In this document: one piece after another, positions 31,079-41,594 of the stretch
How the letters are laid out: each line of letters begins with the position of its first letter
Position numbering within the stretch: position 1 is the first letter of the stretch
Translations under genes and position numbers: made by a program
Assembly (NCBI GenBank): GCA_005798825.1
Contig: SYIL01000015.1
Span: 42,437 to 106,436, forward strand
Direction: 5' to 3'
DNA length: 64,000 nt
Source of the DNA: Bacteroidota bacterium
GTDB taxonomy: Bacteria; Bacteroidota; Bacteroidia; NS11-12g; UBA955
The notes under the pieces: model-generated
Databases searched by the model: none
What the model was told of the DNA's origin: nothing
The model's input: the letters and a program-made list of their open reading frames with translations, nothing else

Positions 31079-32746
31079 TCAAATACCAGCCAGGCTTAAA
31101 ATCATGAAAAACAATCCTGCAAGCAATGCACTCACAGGAATGGTAATTAGCCAAGCAATCAGCAAACTGCGGGTTACTCCCCAGCGAACTGCACTCAACC
31201 TCTTGGTGCTTCCCACCCCAATAATTGCTCCTGTAATTGTGTGGGTTGTAGACACAGGAATCCCCATTTGCTCGGTCAAAAACAAGGTAATCGCTCCAGC
31301 AGTTTCGGCACTTACTCCTTCCAAAGGCGTCACCTTGGTAATTTTGGTCCCCATGGTTTTAATAATTTTCCAGCCTCCACTCAAGGTACCCAATCCAATG
31401 GCTGTATAACAAGCGAGCGGAACCCAATTGGGTAGCTCCCTAAACTCATGAATACTTCCGCTAGCAATCAATGTTGCACCAATAATACCCATCACCTTCT
31501 GTGCGTCATTTCCACCATGTCCAACTGAAAATGCTGCACTTGATACCAATTGTAATTTCTTAAACATATTTGACATTCGCGAAGCAGTGGGGGTTTTAAT
31601 CCGTTCACACCAGATGTAACATACTATAAAAATACCAATAATAGTCACAATAGACCACAACAAAATTCTATTGTCGGCCCTTTCTAACTCTTCCTTTAAC
31701 CCTTTTTGAATGTTCACATTAAAACCGCTGCAAAATTTATCATAATCACCAATTTTGGTGATTCCCAATTGCAACGCCACGGCGTGAGCAGTACTATCGG
31801 GACCAATCATAGAAAAATTATTGAAAATGGGTTTGCATGAATCTAAAATGGCAATATTGGCCTCATAGCGAAGCTTAACAGATGGATCGTAAAAAGTGGC
31901 TTTTCTTAGAAAGTCAATCTTTAATTTTTTGGAAACAATGTCTTTTAACTTGCTAACTTCTAGATATTTTAAATCAACTTGGCTCGCTATTTTAGCAGCT
32001 ATACTATCCGAACCCAGTTTGTCAAAGTCAGCTAACAAGTGTCTGGTAGCTTCAAAATTGGCAAGCGCATGGCTGTATTTTCTTCGTACCTCCATATCAT
32101 TGGAGTCCTTTATTAATTCTTTTTTATACTTATCAATTTTATAGAATTTTGATAAATTATCCTCTAGTTTACTGGCTCTAAATGAATTAAAAATAAAAAT
32201 TAAACCCATCGTTGCTATCAAAATCAATCCAATCTTTCCATACACATTTCTTCGAATCGTTACAAGGGTAATCACTATCGAAATAAACATTCCAATCAAT
32301 GGGGCGAGAATAATAAAATATATCGTTTTGGTGATTTTATCCATTTCTACAACCTCTCCAAATGGAACCCAAGCACCGTTGAACCAACAAGCATGGGCGA
32401 AAGCCGCTCCAGCAAAACCCCCTATTAATGTGTGACTAGAAGAACTGGGAATGCCATACCACCAAGTTAATAAATTCCAAAAGATAGCCGCAAGTAAACC
32501 CGCCATAATTACCTGTAAAGTAATATAGTTGTCTATTACGGTTTTGGCAATGGTGTTTGCTACCGCATGGTCTTTAAAAATAAAAAAGGCCACAAAATTA
32601 AAAGTTGCTGCCCACAATACTGCCTGCAGTGGGGTAAGCACTTTGGTACTTACAATTGTAGCAATAGAATTGGCGGCATCGTGAAATCCGTTGATAAAAT
32701 CAAAAATCAACGCCAATACAATAATTACAATTACTAAAGTTGTCAT
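31079..32746 (-). CDS. Inorganic phosphate transporter (PiT family) with large central insert
   Basis: FDFINGFHDAANSIATIVST and SVGHGGNDAQKVMGIIGA signatures. Confidence 0.93.
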   Translation of the reverse strand: MTTLVIVIIVLALIFDFINGFHDAANSIATIVSTKVLTPLQAVLWAATFNFVAFFIFKDHAVANTIAKTVIDNYITLQVIMAGLLAAIFWNLLTWWYGIPSSSSHTLIGGFAGAAFAHACWFNGAWVPFGEVVEMDKITKTIYFIILAPLIGMFISIVITLVTIRRNVYGKIGLILIATMGLIFIFNSFRASKLEDNLSKFYKIDKYKKELIKDSNDMEVRRKYSHALANFEATRHLLADFDKLGSDSIAAKIASQVDLKYLEVSKLKDIVSKKLKIDFLRKATFYDPSVKLRYEANIAILDSCKPIFNNFSMIGPDSTAHAVALQLGITKIGDYDKFCSGFNVNIQKGLKEELERADNRILLWSIVTIIGIFIVCYIWCERIKTPTASRMSNMFKKLQLVSSAAFSVGHGGNDAQKVMGIIGATLIASGSIHEFRELPNWVPLACYTAIGLGTLSGGWKIIKTMGTKITKVTPLEGVSAETAGAITLFLTEQMGIPVSTTHTITGAIIGVGSTKRLSAVRWGVTRSLLIAWLITIPVSALLAGLFFMILSLAGI

Positions 32747-32765
32747 CGTGCACTAATTGTGAGTA

Positions 32766-33413
32766 TTACGCATACTTTACAATGATGGTTTCAATTACAT
32801 TTCCAACATCTTCACATTTATCAGTAGCAATCTCCATGACGGTATAAACTTCTCGCTTACGAATCAATTCTTTGAAATCATTTTCTGTATCAAATAGACT
32901 CTTTATACTCATGTCAAATACATTGTCTGCATGGTTTTCAAAACTATTAATTCGAACTAAGCTTTCCATAATTTTCTCTGGACGCTTTAATTCTCGCAAT
33001 TGTAAAACCGCTTTGCCAACTTCCTTAGAGCTTTCCATAATTATTTCAGCCAAGCTCCGAATACCTTGATCATTGGGGCTTACACCGTGAAATTCCATTT
33101 TTTTGCATGAAGCGTAGATATAGTCAGCAACATCATCCATGGCTGAAGCCAAATAATGAATATCTTCACGGTCAAAAGGCGTAATAAAATTTTTGCCCAA
33201 TTCGATAAAAATATTGTGGGTTATCTCGTCATTTTTGTGCTCGAAATCTTCGATTTGCTTACTAATGGACAAACGCGTTGCGGGATCAGACTCAAACACA
33301 TATTGGTGGAGCAGTTGTCCCATTTCTGTGACGTTTAACGCTGTTTTTTCAAACAAACTAAAAAATATTTTGTCCTTGGGTAAAAAAATATTGAAAATGT
33401 TGTTTAATGCCAT
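32766..33413 (-). CDS. DUF47 family phosphate transport regulator (PhoU-like)
   Basis: FITPFDREDIHYLASAMDDVADYIYAS. Confidence 0.92.
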   Translation of the reverse strand: MALNNIFNIFLPKDKIFFSLFEKTALNVTEMGQLLHQYVFESDPATRLSISKQIEDFEHKNDEITHNIFIELGKNFITPFDREDIHYLASAMDDVADYIYASCKKMEFHGVSPNDQGIRSLAEIIMESSKEVGKAVLQLRELKRPEKIMESLVRINSFENHADNVFDMSIKSLFDTENDFKELIRKREVYTVMEIATDKCEDVGNVIETIIVKYA

Positions 33414-33627
33414 GATAATTTATTCAATGATAAATTTTTTTAAAGAAATAAATACATTTAAAACAAATAGATAACAATAAATTAACATGCGCTTATTCCA
33501 AATTCTACAAAATCAGGAAATTTACACAACCTAATAAAAAAATTACCCAAGTTCGACCATTCCAAATTTGCCCCAGTAGAACAAGGGAATAGTGAAGTTT
33601 TATTGTGTTCGAATACGGTGCCCATCA

Positions 33628-33999
33628 TTATTGGGTGGCGGTTTTCTGAACCCTTTTTAACAACCCCAATACTTGGAATTGAAAATCTACATATGCAATC
33701 CTAGAAATCAGTCCGCACCCAAAACAGGATTCTATAATACGCAATAACTGAAAACAATCGGCTCGGACACCCTGAATGGTTTCATACACATTGGATTTAC
33801 AATTATTGTGTTGTACAGAATCCTGAAAATACAATTCAAAATTTATGTTTACATTCAATACTTCTTTTCTATTATCTGGCTCACCCGCAAACAGTTTTTT
33901 TGGTTTTTTGTAGGTACTGTAATTTACAAACTGTGGGTGTGTGGTTTTGATAATAAAATTTGCAGCCCCAGAAAATTCTCGCATAGCCTTGGATTCCAT
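33628..33999 (-). CDS. Hypothetical protein
   Basis: 123-aa ORF filling a gap; no recognised family. Confidence 0.4.
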   Translation of the reverse strand: MESKAMREFSGAANFIIKTTHPQFVNYSTYKKPKKLFAGEPDNRKEVLNVNINFELYFQDSVQHNNCKSNVYETIQGVRADCFQLLRIIESCFGCGLISRIAYVDFQFQVLGLLKRVQKTATQ

Positions 34000-34081
34000 G
34001 ATGCAAAATAATGCACCTGCAATTGTACCATCAACGATTACCCGTTTTTATTCGCTTATTCTTTTATTGTATCCTGTTTCC

Positions 34082-34111
34082 AAAAAAAAGAAGGCGCCAT
34101 TTGGCGCCTTC
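34082..34111 (-). terminator. Rho-independent terminator downstream of susD-like gene
   Basis: gaaggcgcc-attt-ggcgccttc perfect 9-bp stem (34090-34111), followed on - strand by a U-tract (34082-34089). Confidence 0.85.
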
Positions 34112-34133
34112 TACAAAGGAAAAATAAAAAAAT

Positions 34134-35498
34134 TTATTTGAACAATTCCAACGCGTCAAATAATCCAGCGCCCTTAGGGGTGTTTTTATTCGAATTGATC
34201 TCTGCTTGGGGATACAAAAATCTGGCTGGCAAACTTGTCCCTTTATATGGAGTTACACCCACCAAATTGCCAGTTCTGCGCACATCACAAAACGTTTCGA
34301 TTTGACCAAATAAAGAAACATATTTCTCGACCAAAATCTCTTTAAGCATCGCTTCGCCTACAGTGGCTCCTTTGATTAAAGATCCCGGCCCAAAATCAGC
34401 AATATCATAAGGCATATAGGAACCATAGCTTGCGTTGAGCTCGGCCCTTACATTGTTCAAATTAACAAGTGCGGCAGCCGAATTTCCAATTCGTTGGTTG
34501 CATTCTGCCAAAATAAGTTCATTTTCGGCATAAGAAACCAATGTGTAATTACTTGTTGGTGTGAATATTCCATCGAAGAAATTGGGGTCTAAAGCAGTGT
34601 ATGAATATTTGCCATTGTAAAAATAATTATAAAATCTTTTTGTCTCTGTTGTTTTTACATTATTCCTTGTTTTTCCTTTTGCGGAAGCAGCCGTATCTAA
34701 CAAGGGAGAAATATAAGAACCATCACAACCCAAATATCCACCACGATTGTAATCTAAAAAATCGTAGAAAATATTCCATGCACCCGGTGACTCAGTCGCG
34801 TGGTTGGCATACATGTCTCCACCTTTTTTGATTCCCTTTGCAGCTGCAGCTGCAGCCCCGGCATAATCTTTCATGCGCAGGAGTGCTCGGGCTTTTAGTG
34901 TGTTTGCTACTTCATCCCATTTAAAAGAACCAGCATAAGGAACTGACAAAGCATTTCCACTGGCTTTACCCATTGAAGAGTCCAACAAATTGATGCAATA
35001 CTTGTGTACATCCAACATTTTATCAAATGTTGGTTCATTAATACCGTCAATACATGCCTGTGTGTTGGGTATATCTCCCCATAAACCAGACAGTGTAAGC
35101 AACAAATGCGCCTCTGTTATACTGGATACTGCCATAAGTACCTTGTTGTTGCTTTTGGCTGCTGCTGCACGAATTATTCTACACTGGGCCAGGCCATCTA
35201 TGTATGCGGTTGACCAACCGGAATTAAAATCTCCTGCCGTCATGCTATAGTCTGAATAAGACAAATATTGCCTATCCGCACCCTTAAAATAACCACAAAA
35301 CATTCCTGCAGTCCGGGAAGATTCACCTTCATTGAGCATAACGTTTGCCAATTGTGCACCCGTTAGCATCAAACTTGCATCAGCTCCACTGAACTGATTG
35401 GGGTTTGTTTTATTGATGTCATTAATTTCTTTTTTACAAGAACTAACACCCAACAACAAAGCAAAACCGATTGTTACTATAATTGATATTTTTTTCAT
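34134..35498 (-). CDS. SusD/RagB-like lipoprotein
   Basis: Lipobox LLLGVSSCKKE; NPNQFSGADASLMLTGAQLA; RMKDYAGAAAAA; SYAENELILAECNQR. Confidence 0.9.
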   Translation of the reverse strand: MKKISIIVTIGFALLLGVSSCKKEINDINKTNPNQFSGADASLMLTGAQLANVMLNEGESSRTAGMFCGYFKGADRQYLSYSDYSMTAGDFNSGWSTAYIDGLAQCRIIRAAAAKSNNKVLMAVSSITEAHLLLTLSGLWGDIPNTQACIDGINEPTFDKMLDVHKYCINLLDSSMGKASGNALSVPYAGSFKWDEVANTLKARALLRMKDYAGAAAAAAKGIKKGGDMYANHATESPGAWNIFYDFLDYNRGGYLGCDGSYISPLLDTAASAKGKTRNNVKTTETKRFYNYFYNGKYSYTALDPNFFDGIFTPTSNYTLVSYAENELILAECNQRIGNSAAALVNLNNVRAELNASYGSYMPYDIADFGPGSLIKGATVGEAMLKEILVEKYVSLFGQIETFCDVRRTGNLVGVTPYKGTSLPARFLYPQAEINSNKNTPKGAGLFDALELFK

Positions 35499-35509
35499 GA
35501 TTTAAATAA

Positions 35510-38500
35510 TTATAAATTAAATTTAATATTGAACATATAGGACTTAGTTCCTGGATTGGTAAAATAGTCTAATCCTCTTCCGTTTGATACCCCTGTTAAG
35601 TTTAATTCTGGATCAACCCCTTTAAATGGTGTCCACAAAACCAAATTTCTACCCGTGAAACCCACAGAAGCAGACGGGATGTGAAATAAGTCGCAAATGC
35701 TGCGAGATAACTTGTAACTAAAAGACAATTCTCTTAAACGAACCCATGATGCATCATTAATAAAATCTTCGTTTACTGGTCCAAATCCACCACCTAAACT
35801 CTGGTACCAAGCCTGATTCAACAATACATTGCCAGCACCAAAATCTTTCAAATTCCCCCTAACGGTGTAGTTTCCGCTGGCATCCATAACTCCCAAAGCG
35901 CTAACCTTTTTGCCTGAATAGTCAAGCACTTTATCCGCTTCGGCCGCAGTCATGGTAACTTCAGTAGCCGTTTCTGGGCTAACACCAAAATAGTTTAGTA
36001 CACCAGAAGTTCCGCCCCACATTTGATTTCCCTGGCTGGTTTCAAACAACATGTTAAACGTCAAATCTTTGTAATTTCCATTCACACCGATACTGGCACG
36101 ATATTTTGCATTTGGATCACCCGAAACACCTTCTTCAACAGCTGCCTGCGGAAATCCATTCGCATCTAATACCAATTTGCCCTCGTTTTTTTCGAACATG
36201 CCACCCCAGAAAACACCCATCGCGTGGTCTTTCACAGCCCTTGAAGAAGTGCCCGTAAATCCTGCCAAGAAAACAGAATTGGTACCACTCAAATCGGTAA
36301 CATTGTTTTTATTGCTTGACACATTACCGTACAAATTCAAATTTAAATCTTTTGTTGCAACCAGGTTTAAATTCATGTCTATTTCAAAACCCTTGTTTGT
36401 CATAGAAGCTGCGTTTTTCCACTGGCTAGAATAGCCTGAGGATGGTGCAACATCAACAGCCAAAACGATGCCCGTAATTTCGTTGGTATAATACGTTACG
36501 CCCAATGAAAGTTTGTTTTTGAGCAATTTTAAATCTGTTCCCAACTCAAATTCTGTTTTCTTTTCGGGCCTAATATCTGGATTTCCTTGGACACTACTTC
36601 TCGCATAGGTTCCTCCAAATTGAGCACCGTCTAGGGTTTCACCCCATCCAGAACTAGAGCCCGCTCCTACATAATTTGTATTCCATATATAGGCTGGAGG
36701 CGCTGTACCCACTTGACCTGCTGAAAACCGTAATTTTCCATTATTTAGAAAATCGCTTTGGCCAAGATCTTTGGTAAATTCATAGGCCATAGAAGCTCCC
36801 ATTGTTAAAAAACGGTCTGCGAAAGTACTTGATGCTTCGCTAGCTGAGGAAACTTGTAGAAAATATTTGTCTTGAATATCAAAATCCAACACGCCATATA
36901 CTTGGTTATTAATTAATAAACGATTGAAGTTGAATGGATTTTGATTTGTCGACGTGGCATTGATAAACGCAAAGCGATCTTGATTTTTAATAATAAACTG
37001 ACTTGCCGTTCCACCAATTTCCATTAGGCTTCTTTTGGTATAAATATACCCTAAAGTCGTATGTAAATTTATACCCTTGTTACCCAAAAGGTTTTCAAAA
37101 TTACTTTGATTGATGGCATGAAAATTCAATACCGTCTCTTGTAAAAAATCATCTGTGAAACTGCCATTTGCCTGACTTCCACCAGAAAGAACAGGGAAAT
37201 AGGTTATTCTGTGATCCGTTGAAACATCGTATCCTGTGCGAACAGTAAATAAGGAGTTGGGTTTCCATTGATATTTGATTTCTGGTGTAACTGTAACGCG
37301 CGTTACATCACTTGTATTGGTTTGTTTATTCAATGTCCAGCCAGGGTTGTTGTAGGAAGGTTGTATGTCCCCCAAATACCTGCGATACCCTCTGTGGCTA
37401 TTGAACGTCGCTACTCCAGCAGCGTTGTAATATGTTCCAGAATAATCTGTATTGTCAAAATCGGGGGCGGTTCTTAAATACCCCAAATATAAACCATCTA
37501 AATTTGATCCCTGTTGAATGCGGTTAGATGTGCTTTTGGAAAGAAAACTATTCATAGAAAGACTCAACTTATCATTCAACATGTGGTTGAAATTTAATCG
37601 GCCAGTAGTTCTATGATAATCTGAAGTTCCATTTAACACGCCGGTTTGATTCCAATCTGAAGCACTAAAGTACATATTGCTCCTTGCATTGCCTGAAGAA
37701 ATTGAAATGTTGTTGATCCAGGTCTGTCCTGTGCGGAAAACCTGTTCTCTGTTTCGATCATTATACACGGTTTGGTCTCTTTTCTGAAGGATTGGGTAAT
37801 AAACACTACCATCATCTGCTACAAACTTGTTCGCAGTGGTTCGGATCGAGTCTGGACCACCCTTTCGATTAGAAATTTTATCCCCCCAACTACCTGGGGC
37901 ATTCGCAGTCCATTTTCCAGCATTGCCCTGACCGTAAATTCCCTGTTTTTCGTATTCCCTATTGACCTTGTCAAAAGAAAGTGTCGATGAAAATTCTATA
38001 TTCATTCCAGATTTACTGCCTTTTTTGGTTGTAATTACAATTACACCATTGGCGGGTGCAGAGCCCCAAATAGCGGCGGCGGCAGCACCTTTTAAAACAG
38101 AAATTGATGCAATGTCTGAAGGGTTTAAATCGTTTAGGCGAGATTGCTGAACAACACCATCGGTTCCTTGCCCAAAACTTGAATTACTTATAGCAACACC
38201 ATCAATAATAATTAAGGGTTGGTTGCTACCGGAAATTGTGTTTTGACCTCTAATCTGAATAAAAGCACCCGACCCAGGATCTCCTGCATTTTTGGTTATG
38301 GAAACATTGGATGCTTTTCCAGACAAGGCCTGTATAACACCACTTTCACCTGAAGACACCAATTTTTTTCCAGCAACACTGGAAACTGAATGTCCGCTTT
38401 TTCTGACACTAGACAAAGTGCCATTCGCATTTACTGAGACTTCGCCTAAGTTAAGGGTGTCTTCAGTGTCGTTGTTTGAGCCACTGTTTTGTGATTGTCC

Positions 38501-38554
38501 CGGAATCATCAATCCAAAAGCCAATCCCATGATAAATAAGTATTTGTATTTCAT
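35510..38554 (-). CDS. SusC/RagA-like TonB-dependent outer membrane protein
   Basis: VIQALSGKASNVSITKNAGDPGSGAFIQIRGQNTISGSNQPLIIIDGV; SISVLKGAAAAAIWGSAPANGVIVITTKKG. Confidence 0.95.
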   Translation of the reverse strand: MKYKYLFIMGLAFGLMIPGQSQNSGSNNDTEDTLNLGEVSVNANGTLSSVRKSGHSVSSVAGKKLVSSGESGVIQALSGKASNVSITKNAGDPGSGAFIQIRGQNTISGSNQPLIIIDGVAISNSSFGQGTDGVVQQSRLNDLNPSDIASISVLKGAAAAAIWGSAPANGVIVITTKKGSKSGMNIEFSSTLSFDKVNREYEKQGIYGQGNAGKWTANAPGSWGDKISNRKGGPDSIRTTANKFVADDGSVYYPILQKRDQTVYNDRNREQVFRTGQTWINNISISSGNARSNMYFSASDWNQTGVLNGTSDYHRTTGRLNFNHMLNDKLSLSMNSFLSKSTSNRIQQGSNLDGLYLGYLRTAPDFDNTDYSGTYYNAAGVATFNSHRGYRRYLGDIQPSYNNPGWTLNKQTNTSDVTRVTVTPEIKYQWKPNSLFTVRTGYDVSTDHRITYFPVLSGGSQANGSFTDDFLQETVLNFHAINQSNFENLLGNKGINLHTTLGYIYTKRSLMEIGGTASQFIIKNQDRFAFINATSTNQNPFNFNRLLINNQVYGVLDFDIQDKYFLQVSSASEASSTFADRFLTMGASMAYEFTKDLGQSDFLNNGKLRFSAGQVGTAPPAYIWNTNYVGAGSSSGWGETLDGAQFGGTYARSSVQGNPDIRPEKKTEFELGTDLKLLKNKLSLGVTYYTNEITGIVLAVDVAPSSGYSSQWKNAASMTNKGFEIDMNLNLVATKDLNLNLYGNVSSNKNNVTDLSGTNSVFLAGFTGTSSRAVKDHAMGVFWGGMFEKNEGKLVLDANGFPQAAVEEGVSGDPNAKYRASIGVNGNYKDLTFNMLFETSQGNQMWGGTSGVLNYFGVSPETATEVTMTAAEADKVLDYSGKKVSALGVMDASGNYTVRGNLKDFGAGNVLLNQAWYQSLGGGFGPVNEDFINDASWVRLRELSFSYKLSRSICDLFHIPSASVGFTGRNLVLWTPFKGVDPELNLTGVSNGRGLDYFTNPGTKSYMFNIKFNL

Positions 38555-38659
38555 AGTTTAAAATTAGATTATCTTTCAACTTTAAGTTAATAATTTTACA
38601 AATACAAACATTATTAATAAAAAATGGGTTTTATATCAATTAACTGTCACTATTATTTG

Positions 38660-38671
38660 CCCCCCCCCCCC
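38660..38671. repeat. C12/G12 homopolymer tract upstream of susC
   Basis: Twelve C on + strand, 105 nt upstream of the susC-like start. Confidence 0.9.
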
Positions 38672-38707
38672 GCAAACCTTACTAGCATAAAAAGATTGCT
38701 AACGCTT

Positions 38708-39850
38708 TTACTTCAAAATATCGCGAGAAATAACGATGCGTTGCATTTCACTTGTTCCCTCATAAATTTGGGTAATTTTTGCATCTCGCATCATACGTTC
38801 TACGTGATACTCCTTCACATAACCATATCCTCCATGTATCTGAACCGCTTCAATCGTTGTTTTCATAGCTACTTCAGAGGCAAACAGTTTTGCCATCGAA
38901 CTTGCTCTGTCAAAATCAAGGCCTTGGTCTTTCATCCAAGCAGCTTTAAAGCACAGAAGACGAGCTGCCTCTATTTCTGTGGCCATATCTGCCAATTTAA
39001 ATGCTATGGCTTGATGATTCATAATCTCAGTGCCAAATGTTTTGCGCTCTTTTGAGTACTTCAGGGATAATTCATAGGCCCCACTGGCAATGCCCAAAGC
39101 CTGTGCTGCTATGCCAATTCTTCCGCCGCTGAGAACTTTCATGGCAAACTTAAATCCAAATCCGTCTTCTCCTATGCGATTTGTTTTGGGTACCTGAACA
39201 TCCTGAAACATTATGCTATGTGTATCACTGCCACGTATTCCCAATTTGTCTTCTTTTTTTCCAACCGTTACACCATCCCATCCTTTTTCAACAATAAAAA
39301 CGTTAATGCCTTTGTGTTTCTTTTCAATGTCAGTTTGGGCAATAACAATATAATAATCCGCAGAATTTCCATTGGTAATCCAGTTTTTTGTTCCGTTCAA
39401 TACATAATGATCCCCCCTGTCTATTGCCGAAGTCTGTTGGCTGGTTGCATCACTTCCAGCCTCAGGTTCGCTCAATAAAAAAGCGCCCAGTTTATTTCCA
39501 CTCGCCAACGCGATTAAATATCTTGTTTTTAGTTCTTCACTGCCATAATGTTCGAGTCCCCAACAAACCAAAGAGTTATTTACACTCATACAAACACTTG
39601 CAGAGGCATCTATTTTTGAAATCTCTTCCATTGCTAAAACATAAGAAATTGTATCCATCCCCCCACCCCCATATTTGGGATCAACCATCATTCCCATTAA
39701 GCCCATTTCGGACATTTTTTTTATTTGTTCTGTAGGAAATTTTTGAAGGTTGTCACGCTCAATAACCCCAGGTAACAATTCTGTTTGGGCGAACTCCCGG
39801 GCTGCCTGTTGCACGGCTAAATGCTCCTCGGTTAAATCAAAATCCATCAT
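38708..39850 (-). CDS. Acyl-CoA dehydrogenase
   Basis: FLLSEPEAGSDATSQQTSA, YSKERKTFGTEIMNHQAIAFKLADM, QIHGGYGYVKEYHVERMMRDAKITQIYEGTSEMQRIVISRDIL. Confidence 0.95.
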   Translation of the reverse strand: MMDFDLTEEHLAVQQAAREFAQTELLPGVIERDNLQKFPTEQIKKMSEMGLMGMMVDPKYGGGGMDTISYVLAMEEISKIDASASVCMSVNNSLVCWGLEHYGSEELKTRYLIALASGNKLGAFLLSEPEAGSDATSQQTSAIDRGDHYVLNGTKNWITNGNSADYYIVIAQTDIEKKHKGINVFIVEKGWDGVTVGKKEDKLGIRGSDTHSIMFQDVQVPKTNRIGEDGFGFKFAMKVLSGGRIGIAAQALGIASGAYELSLKYSKERKTFGTEIMNHQAIAFKLADMATEIEAARLLCFKAAWMKDQGLDFDRASSMAKLFASEVAMKTTIEAVQIHGGYGYVKEYHVERMMRDAKITQIYEGTSEMQRIVISRDILK

Positions 39851-39887
39851 GTATTATCAATTATTGGTTGTTGTAAAATTATTATAT

Positions 39888-40124
39888 TTATTGGTTATCT
39901 CTCCATTCATAAACCCATTGTGCTTGAATCATTTCCAAATGTCCCTCATTGCTTTCTTCTCGACTTCCTTCAAAATTTGGTGTTTCCAATATCCACTCGA
40001 GTAATTCAGTAAATCGAATGCGATATATTTTTGTTTCTGAGAAATCATCTCCGAATCGTTCGTACAATTTTATGGCAATGTCTTCGTAATCAGTCCATTT
40101 AATGGGGGGTTCGTACATCTGCAT
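39888..40124 (-). CDS. iscX: IscX-like Fe-S assembly protein
   Basis: IKWTDYEDIAIKLYERFGDDFSETKIYRIRFTELLEWILETPNFEG...LEMIQAQWVYEWRDN. Confidence 0.9.
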   Translation of the reverse strand: MQMYEPPIKWTDYEDIAIKLYERFGDDFSETKIYRIRFTELLEWILETPNFEGSREESNEGHLEMIQAQWVYEWRDNQ

Positions 40125-40177
40125 TGTGGGTGGGTTTCTATATTATTGCGACTGATGTTGTCTGAAAATTGGCTTCA

Positions 40178-40507
40178 TTAATGTCCTATGATTCCGGTTT
40201 GGTCGGGAATAACTGCAATAATATTGCCCAATTTTTCGAGCTTGCATTGGCAAGCCAAACGACTTGTATATTTTGGATTTCTGGCTCGGTCTACATATTC
40301 TTCTTCCCGATCACTCATTTCAGGCAAAAATTCTTCGCCACTTTCTACATAAATATGACAAGTGCTACAACCACAAACACCCCCACAATTATGATTTAAC
40401 TGAATGTCGTTTTCTATGGCAACATCTAAAATGGATTCGCCCAGGTAAACATCAACCCTAAGGTCTTCTTTGTTTTTCTGTTCAAAACGAAATGTAATAC
40501 TGGCCAT
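40178..40507 (-). CDS. fdx: 2Fe-2S ferredoxin (ISC type)
   Basis: HNCGGVCGCSTCHIYV, SRLACQCKL cysteine pattern. Confidence 0.9.
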   Translation of the reverse strand: MASITFRFEQKNKEDLRVDVYLGESILDVAIENDIQLNHNCGGVCGCSTCHIYVESGEEFLPEMSDREEEYVDRARNPKYTSRLACQCKLEKLGNIIAVIPDQTGIIGH

Positions 40508-40579
40508 ATAAGATACAAAATTAACCATTTGAATCGGCATTGCTTGTATACTTATTACTTTTACTGTGGTGAAAATTTG

Positions 40580-40587
40580 TATATTTG
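40580..40587 (+). promoter_or_regulatory. -7 promoter element (TATATTTG) for nusB
   Basis: TAnnTTTG match 13 nt before ATG 40600. Confidence 0.4.
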
Positions 40588-40599
40588 AGCTTTCGTTCT

Positions 40600-41583
40600 A
40601 TGATATCTAGAAGACTGGTGCGCATCAAAGCCCTTCAAGCGCTTTATTCCTTCCAACAAGGAAATTCGATTTCGGATTTTGATTGGACGCATCTTGGTAG
40701 TGATCAGATTCGCTTCATAGACAAGGCAAAGGAAAACCTTGCGGATTGCATCTGCCAAAGTCATGCTTTTTTTCTTTTTTTGCTCGACCTTCCCTATCAA
40801 CTATCCCAACACCTACTCGAAAAGCAGGCCATTGAAAAAAGCAAATATTTCCCTGATACTGCTAAGATTAGGGATTTGTCCTTGCTTGATCGAATGCCCT
40901 TAATTAAACACCTTCACCTTGCCATTGGCAAAGTAGAAAATCAGCAGTTTCCTTTTGTATGGTCGGAATTATCAAAAAACTTTGACGCTTGGTATGAGTG
41001 GATGAATGAATGGGAGTTTGTTTGCGATATTTCCATATTTGACAATCCTAGTTTTGATCAGCAACAAGTTTTTTTGGAGGAATTCTATGCTTCATTCTTT
41101 GAAACAAAGGAGGCTTTTTTTGATACTTTGTCGGAGTATTATCCATCCTGGGGTGATGATGAATTATACACAACGCGGGAAATTGAAAAAACCCTTCAAG
41201 GCGCAACAGAAAATGGACATGTTTCCATTCTTGACTCTCCCATAAAAAATACCGAAGAAATTGAAATGGCCATTCTGTTGTTTGAAATTACTGCAAAAAA
41301 CAACTCGGTATTCGAGGCTCAAATAGCAGAAATTACAGACAATTGGGATCCTTCTCGCATCGCTGTGATGGATATGTTGATCATCAAATTAACACTAACA
41401 GAATTTTTATATTTTCCAACAATTCCACCAAAAGTAACCATCAATGAATACCTCGAAATTACAAAAAACTATAGCACACCCAATAGCTCTCGCTTTGTAA
41501 ACGGAGTACTTGATAAGCTGCGCATTGTTTTGGATGAGCAGGGATTAATACAGAAAGTTGGTCGGGGTTTGCGGGAAAAATAA
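40600..41583 (+). CDS. nusB: Transcription antitermination factor NusB
   Basis: SRRLVRIKALQALYSFQQG; C-terminal LTEFLYFPTIPPKVTINEYLEITKNYSTPNSSRFVNGVLDKL. Confidence 0.92.
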   Translation: MISRRLVRIKALQALYSFQQGNSISDFDWTHLGSDQIRFIDKAKENLADCICQSHAFFLFLLDLPYQLSQHLLEKQAIEKSKYFPDTAKIRDLSLLDRMPLIKHLHLAIGKVENQQFPFVWSELSKNFDAWYEWMNEWEFVCDISIFDNPSFDQQQVFLEEFYASFFETKEAFFDTLSEYYPSWGDDELYTTREIEKTLQGATENGHVSILDSPIKNTEEIEMAILLFEITAKNNSVFEAQIAEITDNWDPSRIAVMDMLIIKLTLTEFLYFPTIPPKVTINEYLEITKNYSTPNSSRFVNGVLDKLRIVLDEQGLIQKVGRGLREK

Positions 41584-41594
41584 TCAATGGCTTT

